Shown here in pieces: positions 46,212 through 53,592 of a stretch of DNA of 64,000 nucleotides. A program made the position numbers and the translations under genes. Source of the DNA: Parahoeflea alexandrii (GTDB taxonomy: Bacteria; Pseudomonadota; Alphaproteobacteria; Rhizobiales; Rhizobiaceae); assembly GCF_027214025.1 (NCBI RefSeq), contig NZ_JAPWHB010000006.1, forward strand, positions 62,001 through 126,000. Reading direction: 5' to 3'. The notes under the pieces are model-generated. The model was not told the origin of the DNA, did not search any database, and saw only the letters and a program-made list of their open reading frames with translations. Numbering within the stretch: position 1 is the first letter of the stretch; every line of letters begins with the position of its first letter.

Positions 46212-47018
46212 TCAAGCCACCTCGGCAACCTTCACCGCCGCCTGCATCGGTTCGAACCGCTTCGAGTTCATGCCGGATGCCGTGAGCGTGACGATGCTGC
46301 CGGCGGGGATCTCGTGCCATTTGGTGTCGGTGTCCTTGAACGGTTCGGACACCAGGCAATGGCCCTGGTTGTTGCCGGTCGGCGCGGAATAGAGCGTCGG
46401 GGCGAATTCGTCGCTGGCGTAGCGGATCGCGTAGAGCGCATCGCCGTCGGAGAAGGCCGCGGTGAACCGCACCAGTTCGCGCACGCCGGCGCGGGCCGCT
46501 TCCGAAAGTGCGAAGCGGATGGCTTCGCCGAAAGCCGCCGCCGGATCGGTCTCGAGCCCGAATTCGAGCGCCAGCAGGAACAGGAGTTCGGAATCCGTAG
46601 TGCCGTGCCGCGCCTGGTAGAGCCGGTCGGAAAGGGCTGCTTCCATCGGCCGGCGGATTGTCTCGAAGCCGGCGATCTGGCCGTTGTGCATGAACGACCA
46701 TTTGCCGTTGACGAAGGGATGGCAATTGTCGCGGCTGGTCGCCCCGCCGGTCGAGGCGCGGACATGGCCGAGAAACAGCGGTGAGCGGATCTGCCGCGCC
46801 AGGGATTTCAGATTGCAGTCCGACCAGGCCGGCAGCACGTCGCGGTAAAGCCCCGGTTCGGGGTGCTCGCCATACCAGGCGACGCCGAAGCCGTCACCAT
46901 TGGTGGCGGTCTTGGCCTGGGTGGCGTGATGCGATTGCTCGATCAGCGAATGGCCGGGGGCGGAGACAATCTGCTCCAGCGGGATCGGTGTTCCACGGTA
47001 GGCGGCCCATCGGCACAT
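46212..47018 (-). CDS. Class II glutamine amidotransferase, EgtC-like
   Basis: 268 residues. The Ntn-type nucleophile is Cys2 in MCRWAAYRGTPIPL. Conserved glutaminase blocks are NGDGFGVAWYG near residue 40, LGHVRASTGGATSRDNCHPF near 83 and the amide-side FMHNGQIAGF near 108. Proteins of this family hydrolyse gamma-glutamyl bonds, as in ergothioneine synthesis (EgtC), but no other egt gene is visible here. The substrate is therefore open. Same strand as the following small gene, six bases apart. Confidence 0.88.
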   Translation of the reverse strand: MCRWAAYRGTPIPLEQIVSAPGHSLIEQSHHATQAKTATNGDGFGVAWYGEHPEPGLYRDVLPAWSDCNLKSLARQIRSPLFLGHVRASTGGATSRDNCHPFVNGKWSFMHNGQIAGFETIRRPMEAALSDRLYQARHGTTDSELLFLLALEFGLETDPAAAFGEAIRFALSEAARAGVRELVRFTAAFSDGDALYAIRYASDEFAPTLYSAPTGNNQGHCLVSEPFKDTDTKWHEIPAGSIVTLTASGMNSKRFEPMQAAVKVAEVA

Positions 47019-47024
47019 GCGTTT

Positions 47025-47240
47025 CTATTTGCTCCGGTTGTGCATCCGGTGATGCATCTCGTTGATCATACGGCTTGCAGTTTTCTCAAAGGTAAACGGC
47101 AGGATCGCGTGAATCAGGGCACAGAAGCCGGCGGCAAACAGTTTGGCTGAAAACTTGCCGGCAAAGACAAGATGCTCGAAATAGGTCTCGTCGACCGATT
47201 GCGGGTGGGCGGTGAAAAGCCGGGCGATCTGGTTGGACAT
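47025..47240 (-). CDS. Small membrane protein, DUF6356-like
   Basis: 71 residues. The sequence MSNQIARLFTAHPQSVDETY, then FSAKLFAAGFCALIHAILPF and a basic C-terminus, resembles the small DUF6356 family. One hydrophobic helix (about 30-50) suggests an inner-membrane protein. ATG 47240 is chosen; an upstream start adds 17 residues. Seven bases upstream of the amidotransferase gene, so probably co-transcribed. Function unknown. Confidence 0.7.
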   Translation of the reverse strand: MSNQIARLFTAHPQSVDETYFEHLVFAGKFSAKLFAAGFCALIHAILPFTFEKTASRMINEMHHRMHNRSK

Positions 47241-47299
47241 GCGCTTGTATCCCTCGTTTGAATTGGTTCCTGAGAGGATAGCCCGATTCAAAAGGAGAA

Positions 47300-47827
47300 A
47301 TGTCCCATTTGTCCTTTAGTGCGGAGAAATATTGGGATATATATCCCTCTATGCATCAGATCGACGATATGGATATCCGAATCCTCGGCCAGCTGCAGCG
47401 CGATGGCACCCTGTCGGTGGATGCGCTGTCGGAGCGGGTCAACCTGTCGCGCAATGCCTGCTGGCGCCGCGTCAAGTTGATGGAGGAGCGCGGGCTGATC
47501 AAGGAGCGGGTCGCCATCCTCGACGCGGAAGCCGCCGGCTGCGGCCTTTCCGTGTTCATCTTCGTGCGAGCGGCCAGCCACGACGCCGACTGGCTCAGGC
47601 AGTTCCGCGAGGCGGTGGCGGGCTTTCCCGAGATCGTCGGGGTCTACCGCACCTCCGGCGATCTCGATTACGTGCTCCGCGCCCGCGTCTTTGACGTCAA
47701 GGCCTATGACCGGCTCTACCAGCGGCTGATCGCAAAGGTAAAGCTGGCAGACGTCTCGGCCTCCTTTGTCATGGAGGAGATCAAGGAGACAACCCAGATC
47801 CCGCTGGCGGCGCTCGGCCGCAGCTGA
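47300..47827 (+). CDS. Lrp/AsnC-family transcriptional regulator
   Basis: 175 residues from ATG 47300, or 158 from ATG 47351. The helix-turn-helix is DDMDIRILGQLQRDGTLSVD to LSRNACWRRVKLMEERGLI. The C-terminal RAM ligand domain spans VAILDAEAAGCG to the end. ATG 47300 has AAAGGAG; ATG 47351 (MHQIDDMD) matches usual Lrp N-termini but has a 14-base palindrome where the ribosome site should be. Divergent from the DUF6356-like gene, with a 59-base gap. Confidence 0.85.
   Translation: MSHLSFSAEKYWDIYPSMHQIDDMDIRILGQLQRDGTLSVDALSERVNLSRNACWRRVKLMEERGLIKERVAILDAEAAGCGLSVFIFVRAASHDADWLRQFREAVAGFPEIVGVYRTSGDLDYVLRARVFDVKAYDRLYQRLIAKVKLADVSASFVMEEIKETTQIPLAALGRS
47334..47347. promoter_or_regulatory. 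Perfect 14-base palindrome at the Lrp gene start
   Basis: GGGATATATATCCC is a perfect palindrome lying three bases before ATG 47351 and inside the longer frame. Lrp-family proteins commonly bind AT-centred palindromes and control themselves and their divergent neighbour, so this is a candidate operator. Confidence 0.5.
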
Positions 47828-47856
47828 TCAGATCAAGGGGCGCGCAAGGCCTTACG

Positions 47857-48078
47857 TCAGTCCTTACGGTCCTTCAGGCGCGACAGCGCCATATTGATCG
47901 ACGCCATGCGGGCTTCGACCTGGTCGAGATCCGCGGTGCCACGGCCTGTCTGCCGCTCGAGGTCGAACTTCATGCTGGTGATCCGTTCGATTTTCTCGTC
48001 GGTCGTCAGTCTGTCGTGCTCGGACACTTCTTCCGGCGTCAGTTCGGTCTCCAGCTTGGAATCCATCTTGAGGCTCAT
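47857..48078 (-). CDS. Small conserved-type hypothetical protein
   Basis: 73 residues, highly charged and helical (MSLKMDSKLETELTPEEVSE, then KIERITSMKFDLERQ and MASINMALSRLKDRKD). No membrane helix or cysteine. ATG 48078 is preceded by AAAGGAGACAGAG, a strong ribosome site, which supports that it is translated. Convergent with the Lrp gene, divergent from pirin. Function unknown; a coiled-coil regulator or RNA-binding helper is possible but unsupported. Confidence 0.7.
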   Translation of the reverse strand: MSLKMDSKLETELTPEEVSEHDRLTTDEKIERITSMKFDLERQTGRGTADLDQVEARMASINMALSRLKDRKD

Positions 48079-48264
48079 CTCTGTCTCCTTTCCTGCTGAT
48101 AGACAGACAACGCATGCCACCCGCCGGAGTTCCTGCGATGGGTGCCCGAAATTGAACAATCCGTTTCCATGTAGACCCTTATAAGAGGCCGCCCAGGCCG
48201 CTACATTCCGGTCAACGCAAATCCTGCCGGCCCTTTATCCGGCAACGATCTTCAGGAGACTTCC

Positions 48265-49176
48265 ATGTCCATCAGGCCAGTCCGTCACCAGTCCACTGCC
48301 GTGCCGCATCTCGAAGGTGCCGGTGTGCATCTTCAGCGCGCTTTCGGTTTCGACGATCCGTCGCTCACCGATCCGTTCCTGCTGTTTGACGATTTCCGCA
48401 ATTCCCAGCCCGAGAAGTATCTCAAGGGCTTTCCCTGGCATCCCCATCGCGGCATCGAGACCATCACCTATGTGCTGGCCGGCACCGTCGAGCATGGCGA
48501 CAGCCTCGGCAACACCGGCACGCTCGGTGCCGGCGACGTGCAGTGGATGACCGCCGGCAGCGGCATCATGCACCAGGAAATGCCGAAAGGCGATTTCGCC
48601 GGCAAGATGCACGGCTTCCAGCTCTGGGCCAACCTGCCGTCGTCGATGAAGATGACGGCGCCGCGCTACCAGGATGTCACTGCCGCCGACATTCCGGTCG
48701 AAATCGATGACGACGGCACTGCGGCGCGCATCATCTGCGGCGAGTTCTGGGGCAAGCGCGGCCCGGTCGACGGCATTGCCGCCGAGCCGTCCTATGTCGA
48801 CATCTCGGTGCCGCCGGGCAAGCGCAAGACCTTCAAGGTCGACGCCTACCGTTCGGCATTCGCCTATATCTTCGCCGGCTCCGGTACGTTCCGCGATGCC
48901 TCCAGGCCGTTTGGCGTGCTGGTCGAAAAGGAAGTCGAGGGCGAGGAAATCCAGATCCGCGACATGTCCGGCGACCGTACGCTGGTGGTGTTCGACACCG
49001 GCGACGAGGTCACGGTTCAGGCCGGCGAGCAGGGCATCCGCTTCCTGCTGGTCTCCGGCAAGCCGATCCAGGAGCCGGTGGCCTGGCATGGCCCCATCGT
49101 CATGAACACCCGCCAGGAACTGATCCAGGCCGTGACCGAATTGCAGAACGGCACCTTCATCAGGCCGTCGCACTAG
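48265..49176 (+). CDS. Pirin family protein
   Basis: 303 residues, two cupin domains. The N-terminal metal site is FPWHPHRGIETITYVLAGTVEH near residue 56 (two His), with a further His and Glu in SGIMHQEMP near 102. These four ligands bind iron in characterised pirins, some of which cleave quercetin or modulate redox enzymes. ATG 48265 has CAGGAGACTTCC upstream. The role here is unknown. A complex repeat and a terminator follow. Confidence 0.92.
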   Translation: MSIRPVRHQSTAVPHLEGAGVHLQRAFGFDDPSLTDPFLLFDDFRNSQPEKYLKGFPWHPHRGIETITYVLAGTVEHGDSLGNTGTLGAGDVQWMTAGSGIMHQEMPKGDFAGKMHGFQLWANLPSSMKMTAPRYQDVTAADIPVEIDDDGTAARIICGEFWGKRGPVDGIAAEPSYVDISVPPGKRKTFKVDAYRSAFAYIFAGSGTFRDASRPFGVLVEKEVEGEEIQIRDMSGDRTLVVFDTGDEVTVQAGEQGIRFLLVSGKPIQEPVAWHGPIVMNTRQELIQAVTELQNGTFIRPSH

Positions 49177-49280
49177 AGTGCCGTGCGTCCACTTGGACGC
49201 ACAAAGGACGCTCTAACACTTTGAATCTAGAGCATCTTGTCTGCGTTCAGACGGGTTCACCTGAACGCGGGATGCTCTAG
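49177..49280. repeat. Nested palindromic intergenic repeat downstream of pirin
   Basis: Contains GTGCGTCCA (49183-49191) with TGGACGCAC (49194-49202), then a nested element: CTAGAGCATC (49227-49236) with GATGCTCTAG (49271-49280), enclosing GCGTTCAG (49243-49250) and CTGAACGC (49261-49268). All arms are perfect. Bases 49206-49226 resemble 1538-1558 in the rimP leader (17 of 21). The structure fits a Rhizobiales mosaic intergenic repeat. Confidence 0.75.
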
Positions 49281-49306
49281 GCCCGGCCGCGCGATCACCG
49301 CTCCGA

Positions 49307-49335
49307 AAAAATGCCGGGCTCGTCCCGGCATTTTT
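49307..49335 (+). terminator. Bidirectional intrinsic terminator
   Basis: AAAAATGCCGGG (49307-49318) pairs perfectly with CCCGGCATTTTT (49324-49335). The stem ends in A/T on each side, so it could terminate transcripts in either direction. Placed after the pirin repeat. Confidence 0.85.
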
Positions 49336-49572
49336 ATGTTCGCATGGCTGTTGCCAAGCGGATCTTGCGGTCTGCATTCGCCCGTCCGAAATCCCGCCCG
49401 CTGGGAGGAGGGTTTCGAAGGCTCCTCGACCGAACACCGGGGGTACAACAGGTCAAAGCCCCTGTGGTCGCCGGGCGGAGCTGAAGCGGCCAGGGTGCCG
49501 TTTGATCTGACGCATGTCGCCGGCCCGCAAATCGGTGCTACTGTCCCGGCACGAAACCGGAGACGTCGCGCC
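49336..49572. other. Gap between the terminator and the next gene
   Basis: 237 bases. The frame of the next gene is open here, but the translated stretch has no protein-like pattern. Likely contains that gene's promoter; none was assigned. Confidence 0.4.
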
Positions 49573-50184
49573 ATGGACAAACCCCTGCTTGAAGAGATCC
49601 AGGATCGCCTGCGCGCCGCGCGCCAGGAGCTGGAGCAGGAGCTTGACCGGCAGCTTGAGGAACGCCGGGCGGAGTTCCGGTACAGGATACAGCGCGGCAA
49701 GGTACGCTTCGACCGCGAGGTGCAGGCGCTGCAGAAAACCTACCGGACCGGCCTGTGGCGCTACATCACCGGCGCGCGCATTGCCACCGTTCTCACCGCC
49801 CCGGTCATCTACGGCCTGATCGTGCCGCTCGCCCTGCTGGATCTGTCGGTGACGATCTACCAGCATATCTGTTTCAGAGTCTACGGCATCGATCTGGTTC
49901 GCCGCTCCGATCATGTGGTCATTGATCGCCACATGCTCGCCTATCTCAACCTCATCGAGAAGATCAACTGCGTCTATTGCGGCTACGGCAACGGCGTCAT
50001 CGCCTATGCGCGCGAGATTGCCGGCCGTACGGAAGCCCACTGGTGTCCGATCAAGCATGCCCGCCGGACGCTGGATCCGCATGGGTCTTTCGACGGTTTC
50101 ATGGAATTCGGCGATGCCGAGGCCTATCGCGATTGGCTGGCCAAGGGCCGCAATGTCAAGCCCGTCGCACATTCAAAACCCTGA
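49573..50184 (+). CDS. Conserved membrane-associated protein with CxxC motif
   Basis: 203 residues. The first about 55 residues are a charged coiled coil (EEIQDRLRAARQELEQELDR). A hydrophobic segment follows (IATVLTAPVIYGLIVPLALL). The C-terminal domain holds a cysteine pair in INCVYCGYGNGVIAYAREI near residue 138 and a third cysteine in HWCPIKHARR near 157. The block resembles conserved hypothetical proteins seen in many proteobacteria. Three cysteines and a histidine suggest metal binding; function is unknown. ATG 49573 is chosen as the first codon of the coiled coil. Confidence 0.75.
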   Translation: MDKPLLEEIQDRLRAARQELEQELDRQLEERRAEFRYRIQRGKVRFDREVQALQKTYRTGLWRYITGARIATVLTAPVIYGLIVPLALLDLSVTIYQHICFRVYGIDLVRRSDHVVIDRHMLAYLNLIEKINCVYCGYGNGVIAYAREIAGRTEAHWCPIKHARRTLDPHGSFDGFMEFGDAEAYRDWLAKGRNVKPVAHSKP

Positions 50185-50699
50185 TCCTGGTTCCTGACGC
50201 ATCGAATGAGCGGGAATGCCGGGCCTTGAACTCTATTTGCTTGATGTCGAATTAAAAATGTTCGATGTCAAACAAGTGGAAACCGGCATGCCGCTTCGAA
50301 GGCACCGCGGATGCAGGCTGCCACGCCAGGCTGACGGCTTCTCGGCATGCCGGCGATCGCCGAGGGGGTAATCGCAATGAACGTCGACCGTGAGCGCAGC
50401 ACGAATTACGGCCCGCAGGGCAGCGCTGCCTCCTGCACCTGCCCGAGCGGTGCAGGGGCTGCCCCCGGCCCGGTTTTCAGGAGGGGCTCCGCATGATGCG
50501 GTGACTGATGCATAAGCGGTCATTTTGTCTGCGCACCCGCAATGACCTGAAGGTGGATGATCAGAGATAGGGGCAGTTGGTGTTGACGACGGAGGGTGGA
50601 CGGTCGCATATACCGGTTTCAAAAAATAGTGTGGTCGTTTAACTATATTGTCAGCCCCCGAAGACTGATGGCGTTGAGGGCAAGGGATTTTTGAGCGGA
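50185..50699. other. Non-coding region before the MarR pair
   Basis: 515 bases with no supported gene. The perfect palindrome CGGCATGCCG occurs twice, at 50284-50293 and 50343-50352. An AT-rich patch lies near 50235-50275. TTGACG at 50583 might be a -35 element for the first marR gene, but the -10 partner is weak. Confidence 0.45.
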
Positions 50700-51161
50700 A
50701 TGGACTCGGGGAACAAGGCAGGTCAGGTTTTCGCGTTCTTCAATGAAATAGCCATCATTGATCAGCTCGGGACAACGCTGCTTGGCAAGGTATTGCCTGA
50801 CGGTGTTCACCCATCCCATTTTGCCATCGTCGTGCATCTCGCCCGTGCAGGCAACGGCAAGACGCCCGGGGCTCTCGCCAGCGCCATGCAGGTGACCAAG
50901 GCAACGATGAGCCATTCGCTTCAGGTGCTGGAACGCCACGGGTTCATCGAAATCAGGCCGAACGAACTGGACGCGCGCTCGAAGAATGTCTTCCTCACCG
51001 ACGCCGGCCGCACCTTTCAGGCTGAGGCGACCATGGCTGCGGCCCGGACATTCAGTCAGTTCATACGCGCTACGCATATCGAGACCGTATCCGAACTGCT
51101 GCCGGGGCTCGTCATGATCCGCAAGCTGCTCGATGAAAACCGCAAACCGCTAATAGACTAG
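50700..51161 (+). CDS. MarR-family regulator, copy 1
   Basis: 153 residues. The winged helix-turn-helix runs from HPSHFAIVVHLARAGNGKTP to FIEIRPNELDARSKNVFLTDAGR. Recognition helix is in VTKATMSHSLQVLERHG near residue 65. Very similar by eye to the next gene over its whole length, so a tandem duplication. ATG 50700 follows GAGCGGA; a TTG at 50691 would add three residues. The ligand is unknown. Confidence 0.88.
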   Translation: MDSGNKAGQVFAFFNEIAIIDQLGTTLLGKVLPDGVHPSHFAIVVHLARAGNGKTPGALASAMQVTKATMSHSLQVLERHGFIEIRPNELDARSKNVFLTDAGRTFQAEATMAAARTFSQFIRATHIETVSELLPGLVMIRKLLDENRKPLID

Positions 51162-51434
51162 GGACCCGCAATTCCGATGCCTGCGGGGAGGCGAGGCGCG
51201 CGCCCTGTGACCGTAAGATTAGGGTGCCGGCATTGGCTCCCGGAGCGAATGAATTCCAGTTATCAGCGGTTTCGGGCCCTTTCTTGAGCAAAAGCCAGGT
51301 TCTCGATACGGTTAAGATTATGCACATATGCCGCTTGCGCTTGAGGGTGGCACAGGTCAAGAGTCCTGGTGGTTGGATTATCGTCAGGTTCCTTTCGGCC
51401 TGTCCTCAATGCTGGAGCCGGAACAAGGGGAAGA
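51162..51434. other. Gap between the two marR genes
   Basis: 273 bases with no supported gene. The second copy's ribosome site (AAGGGGAAGA) lies at its right edge. No terminator or clear promoter recognised. The open frame here does not continue the first copy. Confidence 0.4.
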
Positions 51435-51908
51435 ATGAACGGAATGAACTCCCGAAACCTACGAGACGAAGCCTACCTGTTCTTCAGCGAAGTCAACATT
51501 ATTGACCTGCTGTGCAAGACGCTGGTCGGAAAGATATTGCCTGACAGCGTCCATCCATCCCATTTCGCCATCATTCTGTATCTTGTCCGGCTGGGAGACG
51601 GCAAGACGCCGCTCAGCCTTGCCGGCGCCATGGAGGTAAGCAAGGCCACCATGAGCCACTCCCTGAAAGTGCTGGAAAAGCGCGGTTTCATTCAGCTGCG
51701 CCCGTGCGAAGACGACGCCCGTTCCAAGCAGGTGTTCCTCACCGACGCCGGCAGGGAGTTTCACGACCAGGCGCTTGCTGCTTCTGCGCGGACCTTCGGG
51801 AGCTTTCTCAGCGATGACCACCGCCGGATGATGCTTGACACCCTTCCTGCGCTTATTGCAATTCGCAAGCTGCTCCACGAAAACCGCGAACCGGTGCCCG
51901 GAGACTAG
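51435..51908 (+). CDS. MarR-family regulator, copy 2
   Basis: 157 residues. The helix-turn-helix VSKATMSHSLKVLEKRGFI and wing DDARSKQVFLTDAGREF match copy 1 closely. The first half is also parallel (VNIIDLLCKTLVGKILPDSV against IAIIDQLGTTLLGKVLPDGV). It differs by a cysteine near residue 18 (DLLCKTL) and a second in RPCEDDARS. Cysteine sensing of oxidants is known in MarR/OhrR proteins but is only a guess. Convergent with the YdcZ-like gene, seven bases away. Confidence 0.88.
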   Translation: MNGMNSRNLRDEAYLFFSEVNIIDLLCKTLVGKILPDSVHPSHFAIILYLVRLGDGKTPLSLAGAMEVSKATMSHSLKVLEKRGFIQLRPCEDDARSKQVFLTDAGREFHDQALAASARTFGSFLSDDHRRMMLDTLPALIAIRKLLHENREPVPGD

Positions 51909-51914
51909 AGCCGG

Positions 51915-52370
51915 TCAGGATCTGCTGGCGGTCACGAAGGCGCCGGCAAGAACCAGCGCAATGCCGATGATCGCATTCGGCGACACCGGACGGCGCGGCA
52001 GCCCGAACCAGCCGAAATGGTCGAGGATCACCGCGCCCGCCATGTTGCCCAGGATCACCAGCATCAGGAACAGCGTCACCCCTAGCCGGGGCACCGCCAG
52101 CGTCGAGATCATCACCTGGCAGGCGCCGAACAATCCTCCGAGCCACACCCACCAGGGCAGGGCAAGCACCTGTTTGACCTCGGGCAGCCGGATCTGGCCG
52201 ATCAGCAGGCAGACGCCCAGCACCAGCGCCGCACTGGCAAAGGCCAGGAACACCGGCACCAGCGGATGTGCGCCGAGCCCCGCCGCCATCCGCGCATAGA
52301 TCGGCCCCTGCGCTGCCACCAGGCAGCCCCCCAGGATAACCGCCAGCGCCAGCAGCATCCCCGCCCTCAC
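51915..52370 (-). CDS. YdcZ/DUF606-type DMT-family membrane protein
   Basis: 151 residues, about five hydrophobic helices (MLLALAVILGGCLVAAQGPI, VFLAFASAALVLGVCLLIG, WWVWLGGLFGACQVMIST, LFLMLVILGNMAGAVILDHF, AIIGIALVLAGAFVTAS). Half-size relatives of drug/metabolite transporters with this pattern are the YdcZ (DUF606) proteins. The start is GTG 52370, overlapping the upstream acetyltransferase stop by four bases. Last gene of a three-gene operon with an XRE regulator and an acetyltransferase. Transported compound unknown. Confidence 0.82.
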   Translation of the reverse strand: MRAGMLLALAVILGGCLVAAQGPIYARMAAGLGAHPLVPVFLAFASAALVLGVCLLIGQIRLPEVKQVLALPWWVWLGGLFGACQVMISTLAVPRLGVTLFLMLVILGNMAGAVILDHFGWFGLPRRPVSPNAIIGIALVLAGAFVTASRS

Positions 52371-52894
52371 AGCGTCTTGTACATGTAGGTGGTGGCGTGC
52401 AGCCCTGCGCGGTCAGGATCGAGTGCGAAGCCGGGGATCACGCCTGCCACCTTGAATCCGGCCGCCCGGTACAGCGGCTCGGCGTTGTCGCCGGTCCTGG
52501 TGTCGAGCGTGATCAGCGTCTTGCCCGCAGCGCGCGCTTCCGCGTCCAGCGCCTGAAGCAGCGCCCGGCCGATGCCCCTGCGGCGTGCTGACGGCGCCAC
52601 CATCATCTTGGCCACCTCGCAGCGGTGCGGCTGGTTCGGCGGCAGCGCCACGATCAGCTGCACGGTTCCCACGGTCTCGCCATCGAGCTTCGCGACGAGC
52701 AGCCGGCGGTTGCCGGCGCGGACCTCCGGGAACACCGAGGCGGCGAAGAAGGCATGTCCGTCATCGAGCGAGAACGGTTGCACATAGCCGATCGCGGCCC
52801 CGCCATTGACGGTCTCGGTCATGATCCCGGCCAGTGCCGCCGCGTGGGCGTCCAGCTGGTCGGGCGCAAGCGAATGAATGCTGATGCCGGTCAT
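52367..52894 (-). CDS. GNAT-family N-acetyltransferase
   Basis: 175 residues. Acetyl-CoA-binding motif EVAKMMVAPSARRRGIGRALLQALDAEARA near residues 92-120 (motif A, with R-R-x-G-I-G). LITLDTRTGDNAEPLYRAAGFKVAG near 130 is also typical. Pattern is close to small-molecule acetyltransferases. Its start is six bases after the XRE gene stop and its stop overlaps the YdcZ gene. The whole unit could be a resistance or detoxification set. Confidence 0.85.
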   Translation of the reverse strand: MTGISIHSLAPDQLDAHAAALAGIMTETVNGGAAIGYVQPFSLDDGHAFFAASVFPEVRAGNRRLLVAKLDGETVGTVQLIVALPPNQPHRCEVAKMMVAPSARRRGIGRALLQALDAEARAAGKTLITLDTRTGDNAEPLYRAAGFKVAGVIPGFALDPDRAGLHATTYMYKTL

Positions 52895-52900
52895 GTTGCC

Positions 52901-53449
52901 TCACAAGAGAACGATGAAATAGGATGCGGGATCGACGCCGGTCTGGAACCGCGACGGGCCGTAGAGCTGGTAGCGCAGGCAGTCCCCGGCCTCGAGCCGG
53001 TGCTCCTCGCCATCCACGGTCACGGTGAGCGTGCCCGACAGCATCACCAGGTGATGCTCATGCCCCGGCACCGAGGGCGCCGCGTAGGCAATCATCTGGT
53101 AGGCCTCAAGCTCGCAGCGCATCACTTCCGCCGACAGCCCGCCACTGGGCGGCGACACCACCCGGCGTAAGAACCCGTTTTCGGCGTCATGCCAGAGGCT
53201 CTGCTCCGCCTGCCGCACCAGCGGCGTGAACGGCGCCTCGATCGGCGCCAGCAACTGCGATATGGTCATCCGGTAGGCGGTCGAGAGCGCCCCCAGCGTC
53301 TCCGCCGTCGGACTGACCTCGGCGTTCTCCACTCGCGACAGCGTCGAGCGGCTGATCCCGCTGGCGTCGGCCAGCTGCTGCAGCGACCAGTCGCGCTCCA
53401 TGCGTATCTGCCTGAGCCGCTCCGCCAGTCTATCGTTGAGGTCTGTCAC
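52901..53449 (-). CDS. XRE-family regulator with C-terminal cupin
   Basis: 182 residues from GTG 53449. N-terminal helix-turn-helix LNDRLAERLRQIRMERDWSL to SISRSTLSRVENAEVSP-like region (GISRSTLSRVENAEVS near residue 32). The C-terminal cupin runs from ELEAYQMIAYAAPSVPGHEH to LRYQLYGPSRFQTGVDP, with HEHHLVMLSG as likely ligand strand. It probably senses a small molecule and controls the operon. The start is uncertain; a TTG at 53500 is less likely. A weak dyad (TATTTCC...GGGAATA) lies just upstream. Confidence 0.85.
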   Translation of the reverse strand: MTDLNDRLAERLRQIRMERDWSLQQLADASGISRSTLSRVENAEVSPTAETLGALSTAYRMTISQLLAPIEAPFTPLVRQAEQSLWHDAENGFLRRVVSPPSGGLSAEVMRCELEAYQMIAYAAPSVPGHEHHLVMLSGTLTVTVDGEEHRLEAGDCLRYQLYGPSRFQTGVDPASYFIVLL

Positions 53450-53592
53450 GCATATTTCCGTATGTGGGAATAACTCTCGAATAAGGGATACGAGAATCAA
53501 CGGATTTCGTCAAGCCGCCGCCGCACTGGCTCCATGCGTAAACCCTTGTTAAGCCCTCTCTGGTAGGTAACGGGTCTACCGGGAGCCTGCCG

